From a virus, in IMG/VR virus record IMGVR_UViG_3300025872_000376, positions 1 to 21,234 of that record: a stretch of 21,234 nt of DNA; one strand, given 5' to 3'. A program made the position numbers and the translations under genes. Positions within the stretch are counted from its first letter, which is position 1, and each line of letters begins with the position of its first letter. Shown here piece after piece: positions 1 through 8,591 of the stretch. A model generated the notes under the pieces. The model ran no database searches and was not told the origin of the DNA. It saw only the letters and a list, made by a program, of their open reading frames with translations.

Positions 1-495
1 CCCGCTCAATCCCGAGAGGATCGGGCTGGACGTGCTCGATGCGAGTTGCGTGAGGTTGGCGACACCGCCCGAGCGGACGGCGGCGAGTTGGTTGGTCGTG
101 TTCTGGCCGAGGATGCCGAGGTTGCGTTCGGTGTCGTACACGCTCTGCCCGGCAAGAGCGCCGAACGTGCCGCCGTTGTCGCCGATGCCCGCCTCGCCGG
201 CGGCGACGCGGAGACGGCCCATGACCTTCTGCGATTCGTCGATCCGCTTCTGGCGTTCGAGTTCCGACGCGGCGAGTAGTTGCTGTTGCTGAACCTGCGA
301 GGCGTTGGCCTGCGCCTGCATCGAGGCCGAGATGGCCTTGTTGCGTTCGGACGCTTGCACAGCCTGCATCGCGCCACCAGCAATCGCGCCAGCGGCGGCG
401 GTGCCAGCGGAGAATAGGGCAGCGCCAACGGCGGCCTGCGTCGAGGCTTCGGCGGCGGGGACTGCCAGCGCCCCGAGCGGTACAAGGAATCCCAT
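1..495 (-). CDS. Internal virion protein, gp14-like (partial, C-terminus off the left edge)
   Basis: The first 165 residues are present; the window edge removes the rest. The N-terminus is hydrophobic and rich in Ala and Gly (about residues 1-45, beginning MGFLVPLGALAVPAAEAS). A long Ala/Gln/Glu-rich helical stretch follows (about 46-90, with QVQQQQLLAASELERQKR), then a Gly-rich part with GEAGIGDNGGTFGALAG. This is the usual composition of the small internal virion protein of T7-like phages (gp14), which is ejected with the DNA and forms part of the conduit through the envelope. Its place directly after tail tubular protein B is also that of T7 gp14, with gp13 absent. The ATG at 493-495 lies two bases past the stop of the upstream gene. 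No strong ribosome binding site is visible, so coupling is likely. The identification rests on composition and position, not on catalytic motifs. Confidence 0.7.
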   Translation of the reverse strand, partial: MGFLVPLGALAVPAAEASTQAAVGAALFSAGTAAAGAIAGGAMQAVQASERNKAISASMQAQANASQVQQQQLLAASELERQKRIDESQKVMGRLRVAAGEAGIGDNGGTFGALAGQSVYDTERNLGILGQNTTNQLAAVRSGGVANLTQLASSTSSPILSGLSG

Positions 496-496
496 A

Positions 497-3400
497 TCAC
501 TGTGTCCCTGGGGTGAAGGTGCCGATGATGTCCGCCGCTACGATCGTGGCGGGTTTGGGCGATGAGTTCCGCAGGGTGATCGTCGCGGTGTCGTTGAACC
601 CTTGCGGGAACGCGAAGAAGGTGCCTTCGTTCTCGATGTCCACCGTCGTATCGCGGGGCGTGAACGTGTAGTCCCGCGTCGTGCCCGCTTGTGAAATCCG
701 CACGGTGTACGCGGCGGTGTTGCGGTGGACGAGGGCGAGCTTGTCGAGTTGCAACTTCCCGTCGATGACGGTCTGGTTGTTCTGGTCCCGCTGGTACGGG
801 CGGGAGAGTTCCGCAACCATATCGAAGGTGCGACCGAGGTAGCACGCGAACGCGGAGTAGTCGCCGGTGATGGTGACGGTCCCGGCGGTCGAGCCGGGGT
901 TGCCCGACAGCACCGTGCCGGGCGTTGTCGTGGTGCCTGTTATGGAGTGCGAGGTCGCAAAGGGCGTGGTGTTGTACGTCAGCGCGATCCGCTTGCCTCC
1001 GGGGTCAACAACGATCGACGTGACCGCCGCCGCCGGGGTGATGGACGGGGCGGTGAACTTCGTGGACCACCCGCCGCTGAATCGCCACGCCTCGATGTAC
1101 GGCGTGGATGCGACGCCCAGGTACACGCCGCGCCCGTCCGGGTGCCACGCGACGGCCTGCCCGTTGCCGCTCGGAAGCGACGACGGGTTGGTGTACTTCG
1201 TGCCGAATACCGTCGTGAACGGGTAGGCGGTGACGTAGGGCGACGTTGCGTGCGAGACGGCGATGGCGGTGCCGTTGTAGTTCCACGCCACGTCGGTCGC
1301 GTTGCCGACCGGCAGCGTGCCGGGGTTGGCCAGTTTCGATCCGAAACCGCTGCTGGTGAACGGGTAGGCGGTGATGTAGGGCGTCGTGGTGTGCGCCACC
1401 GCGATGTAGGTGGAGTCGGGGTGCCACGCGACATTCTTGCCCGCGCCGGTCGGGAGCGTGCCGGGGCTGGAGAACTTCGAGCCGAAACGGTCGGCGGTCC
1501 ACGCCCACACCTCGACGTAGGGAGATCCGCTGGTGGCGACGGCGACGTAGTTACCATTCGGGGACCACGCCACGCCGGCGCAGGTCGCGGTCGGCGTGCT
1601 GGTCGCGGTGATCTTGCGACCCAGCCCGGCGGATGTGAACTTGTACGCCATGAGCGATCCGCCCGTGACCGCCGCGAGCAGGTCGCCGTCCGGGTGCCAC
1701 GCAACATCGAACACGGGGTTGCCCGGATTGCTGGAAGGATCGGGCAGTTTGGTGCCGATGCCGCCACTCTTAGTCCAGGTGTAAACCGCGATGTACGGGG
1801 ACGTGGACAGCGCGAACGCGATGTAGTTGCCGTCCGGGCTGATCGCGGATCGCACCGCTTGCTGGGCGAGCACGCCGGTCGTGCCGGTGCCAAACGCGGT
1901 CGGGTTCGAGATGTCTGGGAAGTCCGGGCCGGTCACGATCACGTCGATCTTGTCGTCATTGAACCCGAGCGTGAACGTGGTGGTGGTGCTGCTGAACGTG
2001 CCGGTCTTGGAAACCATGTGGTCGATGTGCGGTGCGTAGGGCATCCCGTCATCCGCGCCATCCTTGGCGAGCGCGAGCCGCATGAACACGAAGTAGCCGG
2101 GGTATTCCTCGACGAGCAGGTACGCGAAGTCACGGATGACCGCCACGTCGGCGATGCGGTCGTCGTCGTCGAGCGTGATGCGGGACCACGCTGATTGCAC
2201 CTTCTCGTTGCCGCGCCAGAAGTAGCGGTAAACGTAGATGCTGCTCGCGTCGGTCGGCAGCGCGAGCACGGTGTTGGTGTTCAGCCCGGTGTGGATCGTG
2301 CGAATATCCGTGGGCAGGTAGCGGTCGCAGTGGGCGGTGATGTTGGCGGCGGTGCTCGACGTGATCGAGTCGTCGTAGAAGTATTCGTACACCTGCCCGC
2401 CCGCGCCGACCTGATCGGAGGCGAAGTAGAGTTGGTTTTCAAGCACGGCGGGCTTCACGTCCATCGAGTCGTAGGATGTGGACGGTGTAATCGCGGCGGT
2501 GGTGGGCGAAAGCGTTTCGGGGGCGTTGAGTTCAAACTGCCGACCGGCCCGGGTGAAGATGACCAGTGACTTTCGGAACGGGGTGAGCGAGTCCACGATG
2601 GCGACCTCATCGGAGGCGATAGCCACGTCGATCGGGTCGGAGTCCACAAGGTTGTTTGCGTCCTCGATGAAGAAGTTGAAGAAGTCGCCGGCCTGCGAGA
2701 ACACCACATTGTCGTCGGCCCCGATGGCGAGGCGGTTGCGGTGGAACACGATGTCGCGGATGGTGTTGCCCACGAAACTCGGCAGTGGGTTCGTATCCGT
2801 GTCGCCGGTTTCGCGGAACTTCCAGTCGATCACGTCCACGTCGAAGTAAGTGTCGTAAATCGCCCATTGATGCGACGCCCCGCTTAGCCCTCGCTCGTAG
2901 TGAATAGTGACAACATCAGAGGCGATTACGCCAGTGTAAAGAGCGAGGTTGTTTATCGTCCCATCAAGATACTCGCTGCCCGCACGGTTGCGTCCAACCA
3001 CCGACCCGAATCCGATCGACGCGAACGTGTCAAGCAAGTCCTGCGTCGTGTAAGTCACCGGCAGGCTGACGCCATCGACGTAGAACTGCACGGATCGCGT
3101 GGACGGCGTGGCGGTGACGACGACGTGGTGCCATGCGTTGTCAACGATTCCAGCCGCGCTGGTGGTGCTGGCGTCAAGAACATGCGCCGCGTCATCCTCC
3201 CATCGGAGTCGCAACTTGTCGGCGGCGGTGATGCTCACCTGTACCCAGACGTTGCCGCCGCCGTCGCCCAGGTCTGCAATCATGCCGACCGCGCCGGCGG
3301 TGGATCGCTTGATCCAAAACTCGATGCTCATGCCGCTGGCGATGGCGGTCCCCCATGACCCAAGCGCCGGGATGTCGATGCGGGCGGTTGTTCCGTTGAG

Positions 3401-4714
3401 CGTAACCGCCGCGCCATTCTCGCCAGCCCCGTTAGCATTGAGTGTGTAGCCGCTAGTGTAGGTCGCGTCATAGGTCGCGTTGCCTTCAAAGTTGTCGGCG
3501 ACCGTTCCTGATGTTTCGTTGAATATCCAGTACGCGAACAAATCGTCGGTGTTGAGCACGCCGTCGAAGTAGCCGCCGGTGGGGAGCGGGTTGTACCGTC
3601 GCACGATTTGGATCGGCATGGTGCTCGCGTCGAGTTTCGCATCTTTCTGCGACGGGGCGGGCACCCGCACCCAGCGGTCCACGATGTTCTCGACGAATGC
3701 GGAGGCGTCGCCGGTGCCCGCCGTGACGACATCGCCGATGCCGCCGGTGTAGAACGGGAATCCCGACCCGGAAAAGTCGTACACGTTGCCGTCAGTCGGA
3801 GACGTGATGCAGTTAGCCCCGAAGGTCGCGCCCGCGCCGCCGTAGGGCGACGTGATAATGAACTTGGCGATGCCCTGTGAAACCCACTGCCATCGGCACT
3901 GTGCGTTCTTCGCCCCGGCGTTTTGCAGAGCGCGTGTGATCGCATCGGCAACGTGCCGCATCTTGGTGATGCTGGAGTCGTCCTCCATGTTCCACACCAC
4001 GTCGTAGGTTACGGTGGAGCTATCAGCCTTGGTGAACGTAATCTTGAACCCACCGGGGTTGCGGGTGCTCGCCTTCCATGTCGCCACGTCGCCGTAGTCC
4101 GGAGAGCCTGCCCGGTTGTATGTGGGCAGCGCCAGCGTTGCCGGGGTCGCTCCGGGAACGTACTTCCAATAGCCAGCAGTGCGCCCGTTGGAGTCAGTCT
4201 TGGTGCGGTGGTAGGTGTTGACCGCTGGAGTTTTTCGGGTCATCTCCTCATAGTCGTCGTGCTCGTCCGTGACCGTGTAGGCGTCGGAGTCGGACGAGTC
4301 AGATTCGACGGTGCGGTTTACGAGGATCGTGTAGTCGTTGCTGCTGATGAGCCGCATGTCGTCGGCGGTGGCGCTGTTCGCATCGAGGTACGTTTGCGCG
4401 GCAGTGCTGATCTTCTTTTCGACCTCGCCGCCCGAGTTCACCACATCGAAGAACCGCAGCGTCGAGTCGCCGTAGGCGATCAGGTATTGCTCGTCCCCGT
4501 CGCGGTTGATCGCGTGCAGGCGGTAGTTGCCTGCGGCGGTCAGGTCGGTGATCGCCGAGCCGAAGTGCGTGGTGCCGTTCCGCTTGGACATGCCATCCGA
4601 GACGGACAGGTACACGTTGTCGGCGGACGCGACTTGGTTTGGGTGGCGCAGCGCCGCTGCCTGCTGGGAAGCGCCGCCGAACAGGCTCGGGATCGAGATG
4701 CGTGTGTTGGGCAT
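497..4714 (-). CDS. Tail tubular protein B (gp12-like) with inserted LamG and seven-bladed propeller domains
   Basis: This 1405-aa protein is the nozzle protein of a T7-like tail, made much longer by insertions; T7 gp12 is about 794 aa. The N-terminus (SIPSLFGGASQQAAALRHPN) and the part after residue 610 (RDIVFHRNRLAIGADDNVVF, then SLTPFRKSLVIFTRAGRQFE) are typical of tail tubular protein B. So is the last 125 residues, with RPYQRDQNNQTVIDGKLQL. Residues about 385-610 form a LamG/concanavalin-like jelly roll (FAYWIFNETSGTVADN; GMSIEFWIKR; NAWHHVVVTA; VQFYVDGV). Residues about 945-1270 contain seven repeats of about 45 residues of the type VAWHPDGxYIAVAxxxxPYI, a WD40-like propeller. The start ATG lies five bases after the stop of tail tubular protein A. 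Nozzle function is known for the family. The insertions probably lie on the outside and bind glycans or the receptor, which is inference. Confidence 0.9.
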   Translation of the reverse strand: MPNTRISIPSLFGGASQQAAALRHPNQVASADNVYLSVSDGMSKRNGTTHFGSAITDLTAAGNYRLHAINRDGDEQYLIAYGDSTLRFFDVVNSGGEVEKKISTAAQTYLDANSATADDMRLISSNDYTILVNRTVESDSSDSDAYTVTDEHDDYEEMTRKTPAVNTYHRTKTDSNGRTAGYWKYVPGATPATLALPTYNRAGSPDYGDVATWKASTRNPGGFKITFTKADSSTVTYDVVWNMEDDSSITKMRHVADAITRALQNAGAKNAQCRWQWVSQGIAKFIITSPYGGAGATFGANCITSPTDGNVYDFSGSGFPFYTGGIGDVVTAGTGDASAFVENIVDRWVRVPAPSQKDAKLDASTMPIQIVRRYNPLPTGGYFDGVLNTDDLFAYWIFNETSGTVADNFEGNATYDATYTSGYTLNANGAGENGAAVTLNGTTARIDIPALGSWGTAIASGMSIEFWIKRSTAGAVGMIADLGDGGGNVWVQVSITAADKLRLRWEDDAAHVLDASTTSAAGIVDNAWHHVVVTATPSTRSVQFYVDGVSLPVTYTTQDLLDTFASIGFGSVVGRNRAGSEYLDGTINNLALYTGVIASDVVTIHYERGLSGASHQWAIYDTYFDVDVIDWKFRETGDTDTNPLPSFVGNTIRDIVFHRNRLAIGADDNVVFSQAGDFFNFFIEDANNLVDSDPIDVAIASDEVAIVDSLTPFRKSLVIFTRAGRQFELNAPETLSPTTAAITPSTSYDSMDVKPAVLENQLYFASDQVGAGGQVYEYFYDDSITSSTAANITAHCDRYLPTDIRTIHTGLNTNTVLALPTDASSIYVYRYFWRGNEKVQSAWSRITLDDDDRIADVAVIRDFAYLLVEEYPGYFVFMRLALAKDGADDGMPYAPHIDHMVSKTGTFSSTTTTFTLGFNDDKIDVIVTGPDFPDISNPTAFGTGTTGVLAQQAVRSAISPDGNYIAFALSTSPYIAVYTWTKSGGIGTKLPDPSSNPGNPVFDVAWHPDGDLLAAVTGGSLMAYKFTSAGLGRKITATSTPTATCAGVAWSPNGNYVAVATSGSPYVEVWAWTADRFGSKFSSPGTLPTGAGKNVAWHPDSTYIAVAHTTTPYITAYPFTSSGFGSKLANPGTLPVGNATDVAWNYNGTAIAVSHATSPYVTAYPFTTVFGTKYTNPSSLPSGNGQAVAWHPDGRGVYLGVASTPYIEAWRFSGGWSTKFTAPSITPAAAVTSIVVDPGGKRIALTYNTTPFATSHSITGTTTTPGTVLSGNPGSTAGTVTITGDYSAFACYLGRTFDMVAELSRPYQRDQNNQTVIDGKLQLDKLALVHRNTAAYTVRISQAGTTRDYTFTPRDTTVDIENEGTFFAFPQGFNDTATITLRNSSPKPATIVAADIIGTFTPGTQ

Positions 4715-4718
4715 TGGT

Positions 4719-5519
4719 TTATCGCGGGGTGACGTAGAACTGCGTGCCGGTGATGGAACGTCCGAACGCTGTGCTGGCGAGGTTCACGTCGCGGTTGCTG
4801 GCCTCGCGGCGGTGGATCATGCGGTGGGCGCGGTCGAGTTCTTCTCGCAGGAAGTTGTCCTGCCCGTTGCCGCCGACGATGCGGCGGTGGTAGATGAGCG
4901 ATGCCGAGCGGGTCGCGTACTCGCGCATCTCGGGCGTGAGGTCGGCGAAGTCGAGGTCACGCACCACATCGCAGAACACGTTGTCGGTGAACGTGAACGT
5001 GAGGTTGTCGTTGTCGTAGAGCTTCCCGGCCCGGAGCGAGATGTCCCGCCACACGGACGTGCCGGTCGAGTCGATTGCCAGGGTGTCGGCGGGCACGACG
5101 ATCTCGCTGGTCGTGACGGTGGTGAGCGTGCCGCCCGTTGCGGTCGCCCCGCTGGTGCCGCCGGTCAGGGTTTCTCCGCCAGTAAACGTGCCACTGACGG
5201 GGACCAGTTCCATCTTGTTTGAGGCGTTGATCTGGTAGAAGATGCCGGTCGCGCCCGATGTGGACTCGGTGACGGTTTCGCCGGCCTCGAATGTGCCCGC
5301 GCCCGTCACGGCGATGTTCTTGGTGGCGAGCTTGTGTTCCTTGTTGACATCGGTGTTCTCATGCCATCCGTTGGACAGGATGGCGGTTAGTTCGCGGTCG
5401 AGCACCGCTTCGGCGCGGGCGGCATCGGACACGCCGCCGGTGTCGAGCGCGGTCACGGGGAACTGCTTGACCGCTTCGAGAATCTGGTTGACCGCCGCGA
5501 GCTTAGTGAGTCCCGCCAT
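4719..5519 (-). CDS. Tail tubular protein A (gp11-like)
   Basis: A 266-aa adaptor protein that forms the ring between portal and nozzle in T7-like tails. The N-terminus has the family hallmark: a Asn-Gln-Ile-Leu stretch with PVTAL, an Asp-Ala-Ala-Arg-Ala helix, and LSNGWHENTD at about residues 48-57, which corresponds to the GW-F-N motif of T7 gp11. The C-terminal half (EMREYATRSASLIYHRR, then DRAHRMIHRREASNRDVN) is also typical. Residues about 73-130 hold two copies of the pattern GTFxxGETxTxxTSGATG, a small repeat seen in many phage structural proteins, inserted into the adaptor fold; T7 gp11 is only about 196 aa. I chose the ATG at 5519 because a near-perfect AGGAGGT stands seven bases upstream; a longer in-frame ORF has no such site. 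The first 17 bases overlap the upstream holin-like gene. Confidence 0.9.
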   Translation of the reverse strand: MAGLTKLAAVNQILEAVKQFPVTALDTGGVSDAARAEAVLDRELTAILSNGWHENTDVNKEHKLATKNIAVTGAGTFEAGETVTESTSGATGIFYQINASNKMELVPVSGTFTGGETLTGGTSGATATGGTLTTVTTSEIVVPADTLAIDSTGTSVWRDISLRAGKLYDNDNLTFTFTDNVFCDVVRDLDFADLTPEMREYATRSASLIYHRRIVGGNGQDNFLREELDRAHRMIHRREASNRDVNLASTAFGRSITGTQFYVTPR

Positions 5520-5784
5520 GAGGCACCTCCTGTACGCGAGCCGTTTCGATGATCTGTCTCCGGATGATGTCGCCGGTGAACGCCAGCGCACCCATGATGA
5601 GAACGCCTATGGCAATCCACGCCGCTTTCTGTGCGGACCTGGCTTGCTGCTCCACCCGGTCGAACCGGACGATGATGCCCCGTTCGGGCTGGTCGTCTCC
5701 AGTCAGGATCGAGTTCAACTTCTCGACCTCCTTGCGGAGCGGTTCCATTGCCTCGCGGACGGCACGTTGAATGTCATTGCTCAT
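5503..5784 (-). CDS. Small coiled-coil plus one-TM protein, holin-like (XhlA-type)
   Basis: A 93-aa protein with an amphipathic, charged N-terminal half ([18 protein letters not shown] and [16 protein letters not shown]), one hydrophobic segment at about residues 54-70 ([17 protein letters not shown]), and a charged tail. This layout resembles the haemolysin XhlA/holin-like proteins of phages: a coiled coil followed by one membrane segment. Its place in the late region before the tail tube genes is compatible with a lysis role, but no endolysin adjoins it. The start at 5784 overlaps the upstream stop codon as ATGA. A GGAGG lies about 13 bases upstream. A longer in-frame reading of 120 aa has an Arg/Pro-rich N-terminus that belongs to another frame. 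The function is inferred from topology only; a virion membrane protein is the alternative. Confidence 0.65.
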   Translation of the reverse strand: MSNDIQRAVREAMEPLRKEVEKLNSILTGDDQPERGIIVRFDRVEQQARSAQKAAWIAIGVLIMGALAFTGDIIRRQIIETARVQEVPHGGTH

Positions 5785-7607
5785 ACCGTTCGATCCCTCC
5801 GTCGTGTGTGGAAGCGGTGGCGGGGCGGGAACGTCGTGGCGGCGGTGGACGCGGCATAGACGCACCCGACAAGGTGCAGGGTGAAGTCGGTGACTTCCGG
5901 GTCGTCGGTGGTGATGACGAGATCGCCGGTGAAGCTGCCCACGTCCGCATCGGACAGGCAGACGATGAGTTGGGCGGACGCGCCGGGGCCGAGCGTGCCG
6001 GGCAGTGCCTGCGATTCAACCCAATGGGTGGGCACCGTGACGCCGGTGATGGTCATGGTGCCCGCCCCATTGTTGGTAACGGTGAACTGCTTGCACGAGT
6101 CGCCAAGCCCCTGCACGATGCACGCGCCCCAATCCACAGTGTCGCCGCTCGAAAGCTGCGTCTCACCGGATGCGACATGGGCCTCGACCTCGATCTCGGT
6201 GCCCAGGCCGGTGATGGCGAAGGTGTACGGGTTCTCGTCGGGATCGTCGGACTCGATGGTCACGGTGTCGGTCTTGGTGCCCGTGCTCGTAGGAGCGAAG
6301 GTGATCGCACAGATGACGCTGGTGCCGGGCGGGATCGTGTTGGTGAACGGGAACGAGGCGACGCTGAACTGCGTGCCGGTGGTGAGCGCCACCTTGGGCG
6401 TGCCGGTCAGGTTGAGCGCGACATCGCCGGTGTTGGTGATCTGGAACCAGTGCGTCGCGCCGGTGGTGCCGACTGATGCGGTGCCGAAGTCGGTCCCGTC
6501 CGCCGTGGTCGGGGTCGCGTCGCCGTCGGGGATGTCGATGCCAAGCCCGCGAACGCGGATGTCCGAGGCGGTGCCGAACCCTTGGATGGCGAACGTGTAC
6601 GGGTTCTCGTTGGCGTCGTCGTTGGCGATGCTGACCGTCGCGGTGCGAGTGCCGGCGGCGGACGGGTTGAACCGCACCGTGAACGTGGTCGATCCGCTTG
6701 CGGCGACGGGGCTGGACGGTTGCGAGGTGACGGAGAAGTCGGCGGCGTTGGTGCCCGACAGCGCCACCTTGGGTGTGCCGGATAGCGTCAGGTCATCGAC
6801 GCCGGTGTTCTCGATGGTGAACGTGCGGTCCACGGTGCCGCCGGTGACGAGGCAGTTCCCGAAGTCGGTGTGGTCGGTGGTGCTCGGCGTCACGTCGCCG
6901 CTAGCGATGCTGACGCTGTTGCCCTTGACGTTCATCTCGGGGCTGGCGACGCCTGTGCCCTGGATTGCGAACGTGTAGGGGTTCTCGTCCGAGTCGTCGT
7001 TGGCAATGCTGATCGTAGCCGTTCGCAGCCCGGAGGCCGACGGGTTGAACTGCACAACGAAAGTTGTGGACCCGGAGGCTGAAACGGGAGACGACGGCTG
7101 TGTGGATACGATAAAGTCGCCGGCATTGGTGCCGGATAGGGCAACTTTAGGAGTACCTGTAAGTGTCAGACTTGCCGACCCCGTGTTCTCAATCGTGAAC
7201 GTGCGGCTCACGGTCGCTCCGGTAACGTCGCAGTTGCCGAAGTCAGTGTGGTCGGCGGTGGTGGGCGTCGTGTCGCCATCAGCGATGGAGACGCCGTTGC
7301 CCTTGACGTTCATCTCGGGAGTAGACGCAACAACGGACACTGTGCCCGACATGCCGCCCGTCATCGAGCCTGTAGCTGGCGGGGTGAAGGATGAGCTTGA
7401 GTAGCTCTGCCCGCCATTGTTGAGCGTTAAGGTGTACGCCCCGCCGGACAGAACAAGGTCGGCGTCAATCTCGGCGGGCGAGCCAATGTTGGCGGTCCAC
7501 GGCCCGGACGCGCTGCCGCCGGTCAACGTCCACGTTCCGTTTACGTCGGAGTCGGAATAGTCCCACGGATCATCGGCACCGCTGATGGTGATGTCGATGG
7601 TTGCCAT
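5781..7607 (-). CDS. Choice-of-anchor-D Ig-like repeat protein, putative virion decoration or fibre
   Basis: A 608-aa protein made almost wholly of beta-sandwich repeats. Residues 1-96 are a Gly/Ser/Thr-rich N-terminal domain ([20 protein letters not shown]). Four repeats of about 115-126 residues follow at 97-222, 223-348, 349-472 and 473-587. The first three share [29 protein letters not shown], the segment [17 protein letters not shown], and the end [17 protein letters not shown]. These are the marks of choice-of-anchor-D / ASPM-SPD-2-Hydin Ig-like domains, usually found in secreted or surface proteins of bacteria. The fourth repeat is degenerate. The last about 20 residues are Arg-rich and overlap the next gene. 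ATG 7607 was preferred because AAGGA stands about nine bases upstream. An in-frame start at 7805 would add a membrane segment. Lying between capsid and tail genes, it is probably a virion surface protein, though this is inference. Confidence 0.8.
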   Translation of the reverse strand: MATIDITISGADDPWDYSDSDVNGTWTLTGGSASGPWTANIGSPAEIDADLVLSGGAYTLTLNNGGQSYSSSSFTPPATGSMTGGMSGTVSVVASTPEMNVKGNGVSIADGDTTPTTADHTDFGNCDVTGATVSRTFTIENTGSASLTLTGTPKVALSGTNAGDFIVSTQPSSPVSASGSTTFVVQFNPSASGLRTATISIANDDSDENPYTFAIQGTGVASPEMNVKGNSVSIASGDVTPSTTDHTDFGNCLVTGGTVDRTFTIENTGVDDLTLSGTPKVALSGTNAADFSVTSQPSSPVAASGSTTFTVRFNPSAAGTRTATVSIANDDANENPYTFAIQGFGTASDIRVRGLGIDIPDGDATPTTADGTDFGTASVGTTGATHWFQITNTGDVALNLTGTPKVALTTGTQFSVASFPFTNTIPPGTSVICAITFAPTSTGTKTDTVTIESDDPDENPYTFAITGLGTEIEVEAHVASGETQLSSGDTVDWGACIVQGLGDSCKQFTVTNNGAGTMTITGVTVPTHWVESQALPGTLGPGASAQLIVCLSDADVGSFTGDLVITTDDPEVTDFTLHLVGCVYAASTAATTFPPRHRFHTRRRDRTV

Positions 7608-7805
7608 TGCGGAGTCCTTGATGATTGGGGTGGGCGCGGGACGCCACGCCGGCGGATGCGGCGGCAGCGGCGCGAGAACGAGACAGAGCTTCCAGACGAG
7701 GGCAATCAAAACCACCGCCAGCAAGGCGATGGCTTTGGGGATTTGGTGCGGGCGTTGGTCAGCCGAGAACTTCGACGTTGCCGAGCGAGCCGTCGATGGG
7801 GCCAT
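7608..7805 (-). other. Possible N-terminal extension with a membrane segment, in frame with the anchor-D gene
   Basis: Between the stop of the 98-aa gene (7759) and the preferred start of the anchor-D gene (7607) lie about 150 bases. They are open in the frame of the latter and have coding-like codons. They encode a hydrophobic stretch ([21 protein letters not shown], shown in two parts as [11 protein letters not shown] and [10 protein letters not shown]) followed by a Pro-rich linker. The only ATG upstream is at 7805, inside the 98-aa gene, and would give a 674-aa protein with a 66-residue N-terminal extension. TTG and GTG codons within the hydrophobic part are other possible starts. The segment looks like a signal anchor. 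Whether it is translated cannot be decided from the sequence. Confidence 0.4.
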
Positions 7806-8055
7806 AGCTTCCGGTCGGGATGTTGTTGGGGGTTCCCTGAACCTGGGCGGTGGAGTGGATCGAGCCGTCGTTGAACTCGAAGTGCCAGCGGTTGGCCCCG
7901 TCCGCGCGAATGTTGTACTCGCACGGGCCACGGTAGAAGTACCGACTCGGATGGACCTGCTCCAGCACGAACTCACCGTTGGGATCGCCGGTGGTGTAGT
8001 CCATGAACTCGCCGAAGTCGGGCATGTTGGTGATGCGAACGCGGATGTCGGGCAT
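7759..8055 (-). CDS. Small hypothetical structural protein (98 aa)
   Basis: A 98-aa protein that I do not recognise. It is rich in aromatic and polar residues ([20 protein letters not shown], then [19 protein letters not shown] and [17 protein letters not shown]), has no hydrophobic segment, and looks like a compact beta-rich domain. It ends in a Gly-rich stretch. The start ATG at 8055 has AAAGGA about nine bases upstream, placed 15 bases after the stop of the preceding gene, so the two are probably co-translated. Being within the late block between capsid and tail genes, it is likely to be a minor virion component. Its last part overlaps the possible upstream extension of the anchor-D gene. 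Confidence 0.7.
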   Translation of the reverse strand: MPDIRVRITNMPDFGEFMDYTTGDPNGEFVLEQVHPSRYFYRGPCEYNIRADGANRWHFEFNDGSIHSTAQVQGTPNNIPTGSYGPIDGSLGNVEVLG

Positions 8056-8070
8056 GACGATTCCTTTGAG

Positions 8071-8574
8071 TTAAAGTTGGGCCGAGCCGATCAGGGCGTT
8101 CGCGGCGGTCGTGGTCCCGCCGAGGTCGAAGTCGAGGACGAACCACTCACAACCCTTGAGGTCGATGAGGGCGTAGCCGGTCACGTCGGAGCCGGGCGAG
8201 ACGATGATGTTGCTTGTCGAGCCGAAGGTGGACGAGAGCGTGTCGGCAAATCGGTACGACGCGGTGATGGCACGCAGCGCCGAGCCGGTCGTGGCCGACA
8301 GGGTGACGGCGATCTGTGCGAGGGGCTGGACGACATACTCCGTCACGCCCGCGTTGTCGATCCGCCACACGCCGTTGATGCGCATGTCGAACGTGTCGTT
8401 CTCGGCGCCGGCGCCGTAAGGAACCACGAGCAGGAACTTGCCGTTGCGGGGGATGGCGGTCGAGGGCTTGGTGGTCGTGAGGCCGATGCTGGCGAACGAC
8501 GATGCGGCGGAGTCGGACGACAGCGCCTTGCGGAGTGGTCCGCTGGAATCCTGTAGCGTGGTTTCTTGTGACAT
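8071..8574 (-). CDS. Hypothetical beta-rich virion protein (167 aa)
   Basis: A 167-aa protein not assigned to a family. It is rich in Ser, Thr, Ala and Val with alternating hydrophobic residues ([46 protein letters not shown]), which suggests a beta-sandwich. There is no signal peptide or membrane segment. The ATG at 8574 stands some 18 bases downstream of a strong intrinsic terminator (8592-8625), with AGGAAA about ten bases upstream. Expression would therefore depend on readthrough or on a promoter within the short leader. Position in the late operon after the capsid protein makes a minor head or decoration protein the best guess. Confidence 0.7.
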   Translation of the reverse strand: MSQETTLQDSSGPLRKALSSDSAASSFASIGLTTTKPSTAIPRNGKFLLVVPYGAGAENDTFDMRINGVWRIDNAGVTEYVVQPLAQIAVTLSATTGSALRAITASYRFADTLSSTFGSTSNIIVSPGSDVTGYALIDLKGCEWFVLDFDLGGTTTAANALIGSAQL

Positions 8575-8591
8575 GAGCGGTGTTTCCTATG

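Noticed and set aside
6-845. 279-codon minus-strand frame across the end of tail protein B and the internal virion protein
   Set aside because: Arg/Pro-rich, spans a real gene border in the wrong frame. The internal virion protein frame in the same region has the expected composition.
979-1893. 304-codon minus-strand frame under the propeller repeats
   Set aside because: Shadow of the repeated WD40-like codons in another frame; very Arg/Pro/Ser rich.
725-2194. 489-codon open frame on the plus strand opposite tail protein B
   Set aside because: Arg/Gly/Val-rich product without motifs, antisense to well-supported repeats; a product of GC bias.
6580-7320. Periodic DNA similarity in the anchor-D gene taken as a possible repeat array
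   Set aside because: The periodicity of about 378 bases comes from protein domain repeats inside one open frame. There are no short identical repeats with spacers, so it is not a CRISPR array or a mobile repeat.
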